A stretch of DNA of 64,000 nucleotides from Rossellomorea aquimaris (GCF_035590735.1 NZ_CP141595.1:4468930-4532929); one strand, 5' to 3'; counted from the first letter of the stretch, positions 25,618 through 34,858 are shown. The notes: generated by a model from the sequence alone, not told the origin. Made by a program: numbers and translations.

Positions 25618-27440
25618 GACCAATCATCCTCTTGTGCGGTATCATATGGGAGGGTAAATATGATCGTCGTGCCCTTACCTTCAGTACTGGTCGCCCATAC
25701 GTCACCACCGTGTGCTGAAATCATTTCTTTCGCAATCGCAAGACCGAGACCCGTACCACCCATTTGTCTTGTTCTGGCTTTGTCGACACGGTAGAAACGT
25801 TCAAAGATTTTTTCTAAGTTTTCTTTAGGTATCCCTAACCCTTGATCCGATACACTGATTTCAACGTAGCCGTCTTTTTCTTGGACTTGGAACGTAATCG
25901 TTCCACCCTCAGGGGAATATTTCAATGCATTGGAAATAATATTATCTAAAACCTGCGTTATTTTATCCTGATCGACCTCTACGAACAATGCCTTGTCCGG
26001 TAAAAAGCGTTGAAATGTCACATTAATATCTTTCGTCATTTCAAATCGATCGATGATTTTATGGAAAAAGAGAATAAAGTCTACCCAATCTTTATTAAAT
26101 CGATAGTCTTTACTATCCATTTTAGAGAGTTGTAGAAGATCATTGACAAGTCTGATCATTCTCTCGGTTTCATTTTGAGTGACATCCAGGAACTGAGGGG
26201 CTATTTGCTCATCCTGCCATGCACCTTCTGCAAGCGCCTCTAAGTAGCTTCTCATCGTTGTAAGAGGTGTTCTGAGCTCGTGAGAGACATTGGCTACAAA
26301 TTCCCGTCGCTCCAAGTCGATTTTCTCTTGTTCGGTTATATCATGTAAAACGGCTATCAGCCCATTTACAAACCCGGTCTCTTTTTGAATGATAGAGAAA
26401 TTAGCCCTCAGGATATATGGTTTATCCTTTGTGCTGTAATCTAAAATGATGGATTCCTGTTCATTGGACAAGTCATCAAAAGTATATTCTTCATCCAACC
26501 CTAATAATGAAACAATCGGTTGAGAGACGACTGTTTCACGTGAAACATTTAGCATGCTCGCTGCGGGATCGTTGATGAGAATGACTCTTCCTTTTCGATC
26601 GGTTGCAATGACCCCATCAGTCATATAAGAGAGGACGGATGAAAGCTTTCTGCGCTCTCCTTCTGTCGTTGCCTGTGCTTCCTGTAGACGCTTAGTTAAA
26701 TTGTTAAACGTGATGGCAAGCTGACCAATCTCATCATAACCATACACTTTAACTTTTCTGGAAAAATTCCCTTTCGCCATGGCCAACGCTTGTTTTCGCA
26801 TATCCGAAATCGGCCTGGTGACGGTTTGAGCTAATAAAACCCCCAGTATAGCCGTTATGATAAGGGCAATCAGGGTACCGTTGGTGAAGATTTTATTAAT
26901 ATCGTTCATTTGGTCATAGACTCTCTCAATTTCACCAACGATATATATGGCACCAATCACTTCATCATTAGATTCGATCGGTTTGGAATGCACCCAGATA
27001 CGGTCATTTGTTTGATTATCAAGATACGTATTTTCAGAAGAGACACCTAAGGCAAGTACCCTTTTCACATCTTTATCGGACGTCACTCTGTTTACAAGTT
27101 TTTGATTATTGGGATCTGAAGTTCCGATAATCCGTTTTCGATTATCAATTACCCGGATTTCAGCGATATCTGAATTCTTGCTGCTATCTTCTAATATTCT
27201 TCTAATATCTTCTTCTTGCGTAGGGTCATCTTCCCCACGCACTTTCACCATTTCTTCTCTAATTGTGTACTCTAACAATTCTACTCTATTTGTAATAGAA
27301 GATTGGAAGTTCTCAACAAGCTTCTGCTCAAGTTCCCTCACAAAATAAACCCCAATAATCTGCATGGCGAGAAGAATAAGCAGAACATAAATCAAAACGA
27401 ATTTCAGATGGATGGAACGGGTTAAACCTACTTTCTTCAT
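25614..27440 (-). CDS. walK: Sensor histidine kinase WalK
   Basis: Essential sensor kinase of cell-wall homeostasis, 608 aa. Two membrane helices (about residues 12-32 and 184-204) flank an extracytoplasmic Cache-like domain. HAMP, then PAS (about 260-370), HisKA with VANVSHELRTPLTTM (phosphorylated His near 387), and HATPase with N (IISNALKYS) and G boxes (GLGIPKENL, GGTGLGLAIAK) follow. It lies six bases after walR. A perfect parS sequence is embedded in its coding region at 26532. Confidence 0.98.
   Translation of the reverse strand: MKKVGLTRSIHLKFVLIYVLLILLAMQIIGVYFVRELEQKLVENFQSSITNRVELLEYTIREEMVKVRGEDDPTQEEDIRRILEDSSKNSDIAEIRVIDNRKRIIGTSDPNNQKLVNRVTSDKDVKRVLALGVSSENTYLDNQTNDRIWVHSKPIESNDEVIGAIYIVGEIERVYDQMNDINKIFTNGTLIALIITAILGVLLAQTVTRPISDMRKQALAMAKGNFSRKVKVYGYDEIGQLAITFNNLTKRLQEAQATTEGERRKLSSVLSYMTDGVIATDRKGRVILINDPAASMLNVSRETVVSQPIVSLLGLDEEYTFDDLSNEQESIILDYSTKDKPYILRANFSIIQKETGFVNGLIAVLHDITEQEKIDLERREFVANVSHELRTPLTTMRSYLEALAEGAWQDEQIAPQFLDVTQNETERMIRLVNDLLQLSKMDSKDYRFNKDWVDFILFFHKIIDRFEMTKDINVTFQRFLPDKALFVEVDQDKITQVLDNIISNALKYSPEGGTITFQVQEKDGYVEISVSDQGLGIPKENLEKIFERFYRVDKARTRQMGGTGLGLAIAKEMISAHGGDVWATSTEGKGTTIIFTLPYDTAQEDDWS
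26532..26547. other. parS site, perfect consensus, inside walK
   Basis: TGTTTCACGTGAAACA, identical to the Bacillus parS consensus bound by ParB/Spo0J. Confidence 0.9.
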
Positions 27441-27446
27441 TACAAA

Positions 27447-28154
27447 TTACTCCTGTTCGGGATTTCGTAAGTAATAACCGACTCCTCTACGTGTTACGAT
27501 CCAGGTAGGGTGACTTGGGTTGTCCTCAATTTTCTCGCGAAGACGTCTGACGGTCACATCGACCGTACGTACATCTCCGTAGTAATCATAACCCCAAACA
27601 GTTTGAAGCAAGTGTTCACGGGTCATCACTTGTCCAATGTGCTTCGCTAAGTAATGAAGAAGCTCAAACTCACGATGTGTCAGCTCAATCGTTTCTCCTC
27701 TTTTCGAAACAACGTACGCATCAGGATGGATGGTTAAAGAACCGACCGTGATTTCATTGTTCTCATCTTCAGCATTTTGCTGTGCCCCTTGCTGATGGCG
27801 TCGCAAATTAGCTTTCACACGGGCAATCAATTCACGTGTACTAAAAGGTTTCGTTACATAATCATCAGCACCGAGTTCTAACCCCAGCACCTTATCAATT
27901 TCCGAGTCTTTCGCTGTCAGCATAATGATAGGCATTTCATACTTCTTCCTGATTTCTCGGCAAACTTCCATTCCATCACGATTTGGAAGCATAATATCAA
28001 GAAGGACAAGATCCGGCTTGATTTCTTCCGCCATCTTGACGGCTTCGTCACCATCATAAGCGCAATGTACTTCATAACCTTCTTTTTTCAAATTAAACTG
28101 TAGTATATCTGCAATTGGTTTCTCATCGTCAACGACTAATATTTTCTTTTCCAT
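27447..28154 (-). CDS. walR: Response regulator WalR
   Basis: Essential OmpR-type response regulator of 235 aa that controls autolysins and cell-wall genes. The receiver domain has DDE near residues 9-11, the phosphoacceptor Asp in LVLLDIMLP (near residue 53), and a late Lys in VTKPFS. The C-terminal winged helix has [30 protein letters not shown] precedes the ATG at 28154. It is the first gene of the walRK-yycHIJ operon. Confidence 0.98.
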   Translation of the reverse strand: MEKKILVVDDEKPIADILQFNLKKEGYEVHCAYDGDEAVKMAEEIKPDLVLLDIMLPNRDGMEVCREIRKKYEMPIIMLTAKDSEIDKVLGLELGADDYVTKPFSTRELIARVKANLRRHQQGAQQNAEDENNEITVGSLTIHPDAYVVSKRGETIELTHREFELLHYLAKHIGQVMTREHLLQTVWGYDYYGDVRTVDVTVRRLREKIEDNPSHPTWIVTRRGVGYYLRNPEQE

Positions 28155-28313
28155 GTCAATTGATCTCCTTTAGAAAAAAGTAATGTATCATATAAAGTTG
28201 TGATTAGTATTGGATTCTTCCTTTAAATTTACCACTATCTCCATATTAATTCATCTTTAACTCTATCATAACCCTTATTTCATTTCTTTTTGACTACAAT
28301 CTAAATATAACAA

Positions 28314-28350
28314 AGGGGCCTGACAAATAAAATGATTGTGTCAGTCCCCT
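28314..28350 (-). terminator. Terminator after the M23 peptidase gene
   Basis: AGGGG and CTGACA pair with TGTCAG and CCCCT; the minus strand continues CCCCTTTGTTA. The T-run is short, so the strength is uncertain. Confidence 0.65.
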
Positions 28351-28410
28351 GATTGATTACTTGTATTAAACTAGATTGTTTTAAAAAACATTGTTGCTAA
28401 ATGAGTAGTG

Positions 28411-28432
28411 GTTGATTTCCGCTTCAATCAAC
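28411..28432. repeat. Miniature form of the dispersed repeat
   Basis: GTTGATTTCCGCT followed by TCAATCAAC. It equals the two ends of the roughly 127-bp repeat joined without the core (one base differs). The copy at 63493 is in the opposite orientation. Confidence 0.75.
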
Positions 28433-28500
28433 ATCGTAGTAAAACATTTTTATACAAATCCTCTATTAAAAGCAACAACCTTTTAGAAATGAGTCCTGTA

Positions 28501-29988
28501 TTACAGTACATCTAATGGATTGATAAGTGATCCATTTTTGTAAACTTCGATATGCAGGTGAACTCCTGTAGATTCACCAGTTGTACCCATGATACCGATT
28601 TTTTGGCCTCTTTCCACCGTTTGACCGGCAGAAACTGAAATGGAATCTAAATGAGCATAAATCGTTTTATATCCATTTCCATGATCAATCACAACTTTAT
28701 TTCCATAACCGCCATCATCCCAACCGGCAGAAACGACTCTTCCATTATCAACGGATTTAATTGTAGGATCATCTGGTCGCGCAATATCGATCCCTTTATG
28801 AACTTTACCCCATCTTGGTCCTTGCTTAGAGGAAATATAACCGCCATTTGTCGGCCATGAAAAGTTTCCTGATCCCCTGGATGGAGTTGCTTTTGTTCCT
28901 TTAATGACAATATATTTCACTGGATCCTTTAGTTTCTTCTCTTCTTTTACATTTTTCTCTATTTGAGAACCGTTCACTTCTGTCGTTTCAAACGCAACGG
29001 ATTTCTCACCTTCTTGACCTTCCTGCTTCACTTTCGTATCGCCTTTATTCATAGAAGAGTCTTCTACTACTTCTTTCTCATAGGCAATCTTTTCGATCTT
29101 GTTTGCTTCTTTTTTAACAAGAACATGAACAAGGGGCTCATATACAGTTACGTTTAGCGCTGAACCAACTTTCAGGGCATCGTCTTCTTTTAACTCAGGG
29201 TTTAGCTCCAGCAATTTCCCGGTAGTTAACTGATGCTCTTCTGCAATCGTACCAAGAGCATCACCTTCTTGAACCTTATATATCTTTTCTTCTAAGGTAC
29301 CCTTCTTAAGAAGATCTGCTGCTTCCTCAGAAGACATCATTTCTTCCGGCTCCACTTGCGTCTTCTTCATCTCTACTTTTTCTTTAAAAGAAACTTCTAA
29401 TAAACGTGTTTCATTTTCTTTTAAAGTGGGTAGAGAAGAGGGTGAAGAGTCCTTTTTTCGCGCTTCCAATTCGCTTAACTCTTCTTCAGAAACATAGTTC
29501 AGCTTAAAAGTCTTTAAAGCTTCTTCAGCTGCCTTTTCGTCTTTTACATAAGCAACCGGTTTATTGTTCACGACTAAAGCAAAAGCATTTGCTTCAACCG
29601 ATACTGATTTATTTACATTCTCAATTACCTTTTGATTGTTTGTTTTCACAGCAGAAAACACATTCTCAGGTATGTACGTTACATCATGAGTAAAATCAAC
29701 CTGGAAATCCGTGTATTCGTTCTTAGCTTCAGACAGTTTCTCATCCAAAACAGCTTCTACTTCTCCCTGATTCGTAACTGCCCCTACATACTCACTACCC
29801 ATATATACATGATAGATGGTTTGAAGATTTTCATCCGTTCCAGTACTTGCTGCCGCAGATGAAAAAGTTAGAGCAGTAAGAGCAAGAGTTGTAATCCCTA
29901 CTCTTTTTACAAATTGATTAGATCTATGTCGAATATTAAGTTTTTTATATTTTTCTAAAATGGGTGTTAATTTCTCTCCAAAACTCAT
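28501..29988 (-). CDS. Secreted LysM-G5-M23 peptidoglycan endopeptidase
   Basis: A 495-aa exported cell-wall hydrolase. An N-terminal hydrophobic segment at about residues 28-48 serves as signal or anchor. A LysM repeat follows (YKVQEGDALGTIAEEHQLTT, near 237), then a G5 domain (about 285-365) and an M23 metallopeptidase. The last has zinc-ligand motifs HKGIDIA and HLHIEV and the YGNKVVIDHGNGYKTIYAHL strand. It probably cuts cross-links in peptidoglycan. AGGAGG precedes the ATG at 29988. Its place beside walR suggests WalR control. Confidence 0.92.
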   Translation of the reverse strand: MSFGEKLTPILEKYKKLNIRHRSNQFVKRVGITTLALTALTFSSAAASTGTDENLQTIYHVYMGSEYVGAVTNQGEVEAVLDEKLSEAKNEYTDFQVDFTHDVTYIPENVFSAVKTNNQKVIENVNKSVSVEANAFALVVNNKPVAYVKDEKAAEEALKTFKLNYVSEEELSELEARKKDSSPSSLPTLKENETRLLEVSFKEKVEMKKTQVEPEEMMSSEEAADLLKKGTLEEKIYKVQEGDALGTIAEEHQLTTGKLLELNPELKEDDALKVGSALNVTVYEPLVHVLVKKEANKIEKIAYEKEVVEDSSMNKGDTKVKQEGQEGEKSVAFETTEVNGSQIEKNVKEEKKLKDPVKYIVIKGTKATPSRGSGNFSWPTNGGYISSKQGPRWGKVHKGIDIARPDDPTIKSVDNGRVVSAGWDDGGYGNKVVIDHGNGYKTIYAHLDSISVSAGQTVERGQKIGIMGTTGESTGVHLHIEVYKNGSLINPLDVL

Positions 29989-30294
29989 TGAGTTGCCTCC
30001 TATAAACTAAAGCAAAAATCCCAGTTACGGTAGTTCATTAAGCCTAATTTAGTAAAATTCTATAAAATTCGTACTTTACTAATTTACCATAATTCGACGA
30101 AATCCGGGACACAGAATCAAGATTGTAATAAAACTGTATAATTGATTAGAGATCAAAGAAAGCGCTTCAATGGTGTTTTTAGCGTTACAGTGGGAACCGC
30201 GTGGGTCTAAAGGTGGATGGGCTGTTGAAACAATGATGGTAAAAATTAGAGGGATTTTACTATACTTTGTTACAATAGTGTTACAAAGACAAAT
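29989..30294. other. Intergenic region upstream of the M23 peptidase
   Basis: AT-rich promoter region. A WalR-box-like motif (TGTAAT, five bases, TGTATA) lies at 30124-30140, one base off the TGTWAH-N5-TGTWAH consensus in its second half. Confidence 0.45.
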
Positions 30295-30335
30295 AAAAAA
30301 GTACTACGAGAGTCAAAGTCGTCGCAGTACTTTTT
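30295..30335 (-). terminator. Terminator after the tRNA cluster
   Basis: AAAAAGTACT and AGTACTTTTT arms with a CGA/TCG inner stem; T6 follows on the minus strand. Confidence 0.88.
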
Positions 30336-30341
30336 GTAAGA

Positions 30342-30414
30342 TGGCTCAGGACGGAATCGAACCGCCGACACATGGATTTTCAGTCCATTGCTCTACCAAC
30401 TGAGCTACTGAGCC
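30342..30414 (-). tRNA. tRNA-Phe (GAA)
   Basis: Cloverleaf with acceptor GGCTCAG/CTGAGCC, D-stem GCTC, anticodon GAA in CTGAAAA and T-loop GGTTCGATTCC. CCA is not encoded. Last of four clustered tRNAs. Confidence 0.96.
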
Positions 30415-30445
30415 ATATCGTTTTAAAAATAATCAAATATGTAAA

Positions 30446-30522
30446 TGGCGGTCCGGACGGGACTCGAACCCGCGACCTCCTGCGTGACAGGCAGGCATTC
30501 TAACCAACTGAACTACCGGACC
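30446..30522 (-). tRNA. tRNA-Asp (GTC)
   Basis: Acceptor GGTCCGG/CCGGACC, anticodon GTC in CTGTCAC, T-loop GGTTCGAGTCC, CCA encoded. Confidence 0.96.
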
Positions 30523-30618
30523 AGAGTTTTTTGTGATAGCAAAATAGCTAACTATCAACTTACACTAGCATAATACTTTCTTGAAGCAGCATTATTTATC
30601 ACTTCGAGAAAATAATAA

Positions 30619-30690
30619 TGACCCATACGGGATTCGAACCCGTGTTACCGCCGTGAAAGGGCGGTGTCTTAACCGCTTGACCAATGGGCC
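30619..30690 (-). tRNA. tRNA-Glu (TTC)
   Basis: Acceptor GGCCCAT/ATGGGTC, anticodon TTC in CTTTCAC, T-loop GGTTCGAATCC. CCA not encoded. Confidence 0.96.
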
Positions 30691-30707
30691 ATGTAGAGAG
30701 AAAAAAA

Positions 30708-30783
30708 TGGTGAGCCATGAAGGATTCGAACCTTCGACCCTCTGATTAAAAGTCAGATGCTCTACCAACTGAGCTAATGGCTC
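30708..30783 (-). tRNA. tRNA-Lys (TTT)
   Basis: Acceptor GAGCCAT/ATGGCTC, anticodon TTT in CTTTTAA, T-loop GGTTCGAATCC, CCA encoded. First of the cluster on the minus strand. Confidence 0.96.
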
Positions 30784-30967
30784 TAAGTATATATAAACAC
30801 GAATAGCAAGCTTGATCAAAGCCGCTTTCGTGACAACGAAATTAATATTATCACAGTATGAATGTCGAGGGCAATAGTTTTTTTGGATTTATTGTCGAAA
30901 ATTATTTCTCGGGGAATAATGATGGGGAAATGCACTTGGTTGGGCAGGTGCATTTCCCTTAATCCGT

Positions 30968-31939
30968 TTAGGTTAAATCAAAATCCAGTTTGTAGATCCT
31001 TCCTTTATTAGTACCAATTGATTGTACATAAGGGTGTGCACTTTTTATTAATCTAGTTGCGAGGGAAGGCGAAGATATTAATAGAAATTCTCTCAATTGA
31101 AAGCTGGTTATCTCATTTCCGAATAATAAGTAGTAGTCTTTTAAAGCTTCTATATGACCATTTTTCGACCTTTTCCTACAATTTGGACAGCGCCAATATC
31201 CAAACTCCCTTATTAGTGGGAGATGGTCACATTCCTTACAAATGACTCCGGGTAAAATATCATTTTTACTTATTTTATAGGTATCTAGTATAGAAGTATT
31301 TAGTGGGGTATTCCCTTTATTAATTAACCTGATAGTTTTTCTAAGTTCTTTATCTGAAATTATTGGATTATGGAAGTGATTGTGGAGTTGAGTAATTTTA
31401 TTGGGGAGTGCGGCTGCATGAATTACCGTTTTGCTTAACGCTTCATTATTTGTACTAATAACCGTTTGAGGATTACTTATAACTACCAACCCATGTATGG
31501 GAATGAGAGGAAGGTGATTCTTTTTGATCCATTCTTTAAATTGATATTGTTGCCTGTTTATTTGTAGAATGGGATCAGGTAAAGCAATTTCTATACCGTT
31601 TTTTGTTTGAATGAATTGATTGAATATAGTATCGAACCTTACCGCCCCGGCTATATTTTTCACTTCCAATAATAATATATAACGATTGGTCAAAATGAGT
31701 GTGTCAATCTGGAAGTAGCGACCATTCACTTTAAGGCGGATGTCATGGAAAATGAAGTAGTCTTTAGGAGGCAGGTAACCCATTTGGTAGTCAATCGCTT
31801 TTTCACCATTATAGCCTGCTTGAATTTTTGCGCGGTTTTCCTTTATTAAGGGGATTTTAGGATAGTCTCTTTGTAAACGTCCTAATATTGCTTCTAATTT
31901 TAACAGTTTGAGTGGAACTTTTCGCTCGTTAACATTCAT
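30968..31939 (-). CDS. NERD domain protein with zinc ribbon
   Basis: A 323-aa protein with an N-terminal nuclease-related (NERD) domain (about residues 40-150). GYNGEKAIDY, FQIDTLILTN and LLEVKN carry the acidic and Lys residues of a PD-(D/E)XK-like core. A C-terminal zinc ribbon (CKECDH, then CPNCRK, near 238-262) and a helical tail follow. The function of NERD proteins in Bacillus is not settled; DNA processing is suspected. The ATG at 31939 overlaps the stop of a small repeat-containing ORF (ATGA). Confidence 0.88.
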   Translation of the reverse strand: MNVNERKVPLKLLKLEAILGRLQRDYPKIPLIKENRAKIQAGYNGEKAIDYQMGYLPPKDYFIFHDIRLKVNGRYFQIDTLILTNRYILLLEVKNIAGAVRFDTIFNQFIQTKNGIEIALPDPILQINRQQYQFKEWIKKNHLPLIPIHGLVVISNPQTVISTNNEALSKTVIHAAALPNKITQLHNHFHNPIISDKELRKTIRLINKGNTPLNTSILDTYKISKNDILPGVICKECDHLPLIREFGYWRCPNCRKRSKNGHIEALKDYYLLFGNEITSFQLREFLLISSPSLATRLIKSAHPYVQSIGTNKGRIYKLDFDLT

Positions 31940-32142
31940 TTCATCACTCCAATCTTAGATTTATCCCTAATTACTTCTTCTTTTATTTCAAAAATCCTGC
32001 TTAATAGGTAAATTTCAACTGTTTTTATCATGTAGATAAATAATATTATCGACCTTGATCTATATATTATCGACTTCTTCCCATATTTTATCGACTTCGA
32101 TGATATATTATCGACTTTCACACTTTTATTATCGACTTCCAT
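31936..32142 (-). CDS. Small ORF encoded across the ATCGAC repeats (doubtful)
   Basis: A 68-aa ORF starting MEVDNKSVKVDNISSKSIK, whose first half is made by the 21-bp DNA repeats (seven codons per unit). Its TGA overlaps the NERD start (ATGA), which would fit coupling, and GGGAG lies close before the ATG. It may equally be an accidental frame through a regulatory repeat array. Low confidence. Confidence 0.3.
   Translation of the reverse strand: MEVDNKSVKVDNISSKSIKYGKKSIIYRSRSIILFIYMIKTVEIYLLSRIFEIKEEVIRDKSKIGVMK
32046..32136. repeat. Five TTATCGAC units phased at about 21 bp
   Basis: TTATCGAC starts at 32046, 32067, 32088, 32108 and 32129, which gives steps of 21, 21, 20 and 21 bp. All units have the same orientation. 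The array lies about 100 bp upstream of the NERD gene, which is read on the other strand (units there read GTCGATAA). Confidence 0.85.
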
Positions 32143-32285
32143 TTCTCCCGCGATTTGAGGCTGAGTTCGCTCTAAGTTTCAAGAACATTCTTCCTGGCAA
32201 CACTCACTCTCCATACTCATAAAAAAAACCACCACCAGAGCACAACACAACGCTCCAGCAGCAGATCTTCATGTCAAATCAACCC

Positions 32286-32699
32286 TTAATAAGTCAAACT
32301 AGCAGCGACAATCAATCCGACTACAATCGCTGCAGAGAATAGGCTGAATCCAATGGCGATATTGCCCTCTTCCACTTTCTTCGCTAAATTCGTCTTAGGT
32401 GTTAATACGTACTCAATGATCCAGTATGCGATGACTTGAGTCGCGATACCGATGAGTCCCCAGATAAAGGCGTCAAGTAAATTAAAGCTGTTTGCCCAAA
32501 CGGTGTAGATGACGATGGCGAGTCCGATGGCTTTTCCCCATAGTTTGAGGGCCACGGCAATGTTTCCTTCCCTGATCAAGGTAGCTTCAGAGAATTTGGT
32601 GGTAAAGGCGAAAACGGTGATTCCGAGGGTCATCAGTCCTAGGCCCGTTCCGACGTGAGCCAGAAAGCTGAGTAGTGCTTCACTTGTTATGATTTCCAT
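32286..32699 (-). CDS. DUF350 membrane protein (YjfL-like)
   Basis: A 137-aa protein with four membrane helices in two homologous halves, each containing a G-N-x-A-x-A/G pattern (REGNIAVALKLWGKAIGLAI and EEGNIAIGFSLFSAAIVVGL). This is the DUF350 layout of E. coli YjfL. It lies 15 bp after a glutathionylspermidine-synthase-like gene, the same pairing as yjfL and yjfC in E. coli. Function unknown; an envelope role is suspected. Confidence 0.88.
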   Translation of the reverse strand: MEIITSEALLSFLAHVGTGLGLMTLGITVFAFTTKFSEATLIREGNIAVALKLWGKAIGLAIVIYTVWANSFNLLDAFIWGLIGIATQVIAYWIIEYVLTPKTNLAKKVEEGNIAIGFSLFSAAIVVGLIVAASLTY

Positions 32700-32714
32700 G
32701 AATTTCTCTCCTTT

Positions 32715-33956
32715 TTATTTCTCCTGTAACCCTACAGGCAGAAAGTATGATTCGTTATCGGTGATGGCGTTTCCAGCCCTTATTCCGATTGCACCGGCCG
32801 TACCATTAATAATGAAACTGCCTACCATCAAGCTTGCATCCTTTATTCCTTCATCCGTCTTAATCTCCGCAACAGGCAGAGGGATAAATTGTTGGAATAT
32901 TGGAAGGGTCTGCTTATAGGTTTCTTTTTTATCTTCTAAGAGGATCTTTCCTGTAGCTTCCATGATTTTGACCGTATCTCCTTCACGGCCAAATGCAGGC
33001 TTTTGAACATAGGTGATCCCATTTTTCTCGAAGTGATCAGAATCTAAGTAGGTTGGAAGAAAGTATCGTTCGATCCATTGATGTTCCTCATCTGTAAAGA
33101 AGGAACTACTTGCTTCATGGAGACCCCATATAAGTGCTTGAACTCCTTTAGACTGGAGTAAAAAAGCTGAGGGTGGATTCAAGATGGCAACCTTTTTTTC
33201 CAAAACCATTTGTATCAGGTCCAAGCCTACATATTCTTCTGTGAGAGGGTCCCTATCATCAATGAGATGTTCGACAGGATACGTCGGCCGGTACAATACA
33301 TCGATCCGCACCCCTTGAGGAGTATAGAGACCATCCTCTCGAATTTGCAGCCCATCCAGGCTTACATATTCAGACGGCACACCTGAAAGTTTTTGTAGAT
33401 ACTTTGTTGTCAGGTAATCCTCTTCGTGATCCTGGTGAGAGGTGAAGACGATCTTAGGTTCGCCTTCCCGTTGCAAAGACTTCCAGGAAGATAAGAGTGC
33501 CCTCTTTAGCTCCTTCGCTAATCCCGCCTCGAATCCCTCATTAGGATTTGAACACCCGAAATACTGACAAACCTTTTCATTCACATGATAAAGCTCTTTG
33601 ATAAAGGTAGGGGTGTCGCTATTAAACTCTAATAGCTTGATTTCCCCACCACTTACAACGAAATCAAAGCGACCAACAATGCACTCTTGAGGAATGGACT
33701 TAAATCTTATATAGGTAAGAGATTCCTTTGGAAAACCAAGCTCCAGAAGGGTATCATCCTCCAGCTCACGAAGCAGATCTGCACTTTTTTGATAAATAGT
33801 GTAGACTCTTTGGGATGCTTCATGAATCGCTGAAATCGTGTCACTTGATTCCATCTTAATATCCAATAACGAGTACTCCATGTCATACAAATCATGCCAA
33901 AATTCCGGAATGCTCTGATAGAACGAGTTTCTTTTTTCACGGTGAGAGGCTATCAT
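32715..33956 (-). CDS. Glutathionylspermidine-synthase-like ATP-grasp ligase
   Basis: A 413-aa C-terminal-type glutathionylspermidine synthase domain protein (E. coli YgiC/YjfC family). ATP-grasp motifs LLEFNSDTPTF near residue 107, EYVGLDLI, and PAFGREGDTVKIM near 318 are visible. The family should form an amide bond between a carboxylate and an amine, but the substrates of this branch are unknown. No amidase domain is present. It is encoded between a lipoprotein gene and the DUF350 gene; joint action on a membrane or lipoprotein substrate is plausible. Confidence 0.88.
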   Translation of the reverse strand: MIASHREKRNSFYQSIPEFWHDLYDMEYSLLDIKMESSDTISAIHEASQRVYTIYQKSADLLRELEDDTLLELGFPKESLTYIRFKSIPQECIVGRFDFVVSGGEIKLLEFNSDTPTFIKELYHVNEKVCQYFGCSNPNEGFEAGLAKELKRALLSSWKSLQREGEPKIVFTSHQDHEEDYLTTKYLQKLSGVPSEYVSLDGLQIREDGLYTPQGVRIDVLYRPTYPVEHLIDDRDPLTEEYVGLDLIQMVLEKKVAILNPPSAFLLQSKGVQALIWGLHEASSSFFTDEEHQWIERYFLPTYLDSDHFEKNGITYVQKPAFGREGDTVKIMEATGKILLEDKKETYKQTLPIFQQFIPLPVAEIKTDEGIKDASLMVGSFIINGTAGAIGIRAGNAITDNESYFLPVGLQEK

Positions 33957-33957
33957 A

Positions 33958-34266
33958 TTATCCTCCGAATCCGCCTTTGGAGCCGCTTCCGATTCCTGAT
34001 TTGTAGCTCTTAGAGTACGATTTATAGCTTGAATAATTTTTTAGACTGGATTTATTTTTAAACATTCTACCAGCAAACCAAAAGTAGCCAAAGTGAGGGG
34101 AACGGTCGTCATCACAATAATAAGTGCCGCTTTCGTCATCCCAATCCCAGTCGTCACAGTCCACATCAGTCGGTTCAGGAGGCAGGTCCTGATTTCCGCA
34201 GCCGGTCACCGATATCGCCATAACGGATGCGACTACCCCGGCCATCATTTTCTTCGTTTTGTTCAT
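33958..34266 (-). CDS. Small lipoprotein with Asp-rich and Ser/Lys/Tyr-rich parts
   Basis: A 102-aa predicted lipoprotein. The signal peptide ends in the lipobox VTGC (Cys23). An acidic stretch DCDDWDWDDESG with two Cys follows, then a Ser/Tyr/Lys-rich tail ending SGSKGGFGG. It has the same place and rough build as YjfM/YgiB (DUF1190) lipoproteins next to YjfC/YgiC in E. coli. The Gly-rich tail could be a ligase substrate, but this is inference. It overlaps the upstream gene by 4 bp. Confidence 0.75.
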   Translation of the reverse strand: MNKTKKMMAGVVASVMAISVTGCGNQDLPPEPTDVDCDDWDWDDESGTYYCDDDRSPHFGYFWFAGRMFKNKSSLKNYSSYKSYSKSYKSGIGSGSKGGFGG

Positions 34267-34727
34267 TGGCTTTCCTCCTCTAGCTTATAGCCCGTTGCTT
34301 TTACATATAATATATACACATAGCGATCCTCATCGATTTCAGCAGAATCTCGTTCCCATTCCGCCCCATCAATATAATAATAAACAGAACCGATGACGCT
34401 TAGAATATCGAGATGATAATCATGGTGTTCTATTTTTAAAATAGGATGGTTGTTTCGTGGATTCAGTTCGCGAATCTCCAGTACCAACCTTTCAGGTGGA
34501 AACAGGGGATCCGTAACAGGTTCTTCTTCATATATTTCTACATATAGTATAAATCGATTCCCTTCAATCGCTGAAGAAAGCTGACGATACGTCACACCTT
34601 CTTTCACAAAAAATTCGCATTCCCTTCTTGCCAGAATTTGTTCTAATTCGATATCAGGGTAATGATAGATCGCTTCATACGTTTCGTTGCCTTTTCGTAA
34701 ACGGTATTCCAGTACAGGTTGTTTCAT
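34263..34727 (-). CDS. Hypothetical protein of the ATP-grasp/DUF350 operon
   Basis: A 154-aa soluble protein without a recognised family. It is rich in beta-prone and acidic stretches (YVEIYEEEPVTD, DRYVYILYVKA). The ATG at 34727 is chosen because GGAG lies 7 bases upstream; the frame continues to 34802 without a better start. It is the first gene of the operon. By position it could correspond to YjfK-like or DUF4178-like partners seen with DUF350 elsewhere; not verified. Confidence 0.6.
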   Translation of the reverse strand: MKQPVLEYRLRKGNETYEAIYHYPDIELEQILARRECEFFVKEGVTYRQLSSAIEGNRFILYVEIYEEEPVTDPLFPPERLVLEIRELNPRNNHPILKIEHHDYHLDILSVIGSVYYYIDGAEWERDSAEIDEDRYVYILYVKATGYKLEEESQ

Positions 34728-34858
34728 TTTTTGACTCCAGCCTCCTGTTTTGAAGGATATGATTTCTTTTAAATATACGAACCAATGAGGAAAAGGTTTC
34801 ATTACTCAGGGATTCATTGGTATTATTGAACTATGATTTTTTCGTAAGGAGGGTATGT

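Larger units (their letters stand above)
28155..28500. other. Intergenic region upstream of walR
   Basis: 346 bp. It holds the walR promoter region (not resolved), a terminator for the M23 peptidase gene at 28314-28350, and a 22-bp miniature repeat at 28411-28432. Confidence 0.6.

Noticed and set aside
30155-30172. cre-like AGAAAGCGCTTCAA
   Set aside because: The CcpA consensus TGAAAGCGCTTTCA is matched only in the centre, and the surrounding context gives no catabolic gene.
30170-30403. 77-aa plus-strand frame
   Set aside because: Runs through the tRNA terminator and into tRNA-Phe; no ribosome binding site.
30592-30819. 75-aa minus-strand frame
   Set aside because: Translation of the tRNA-Lys and tRNA-Glu genes, not a protein gene.
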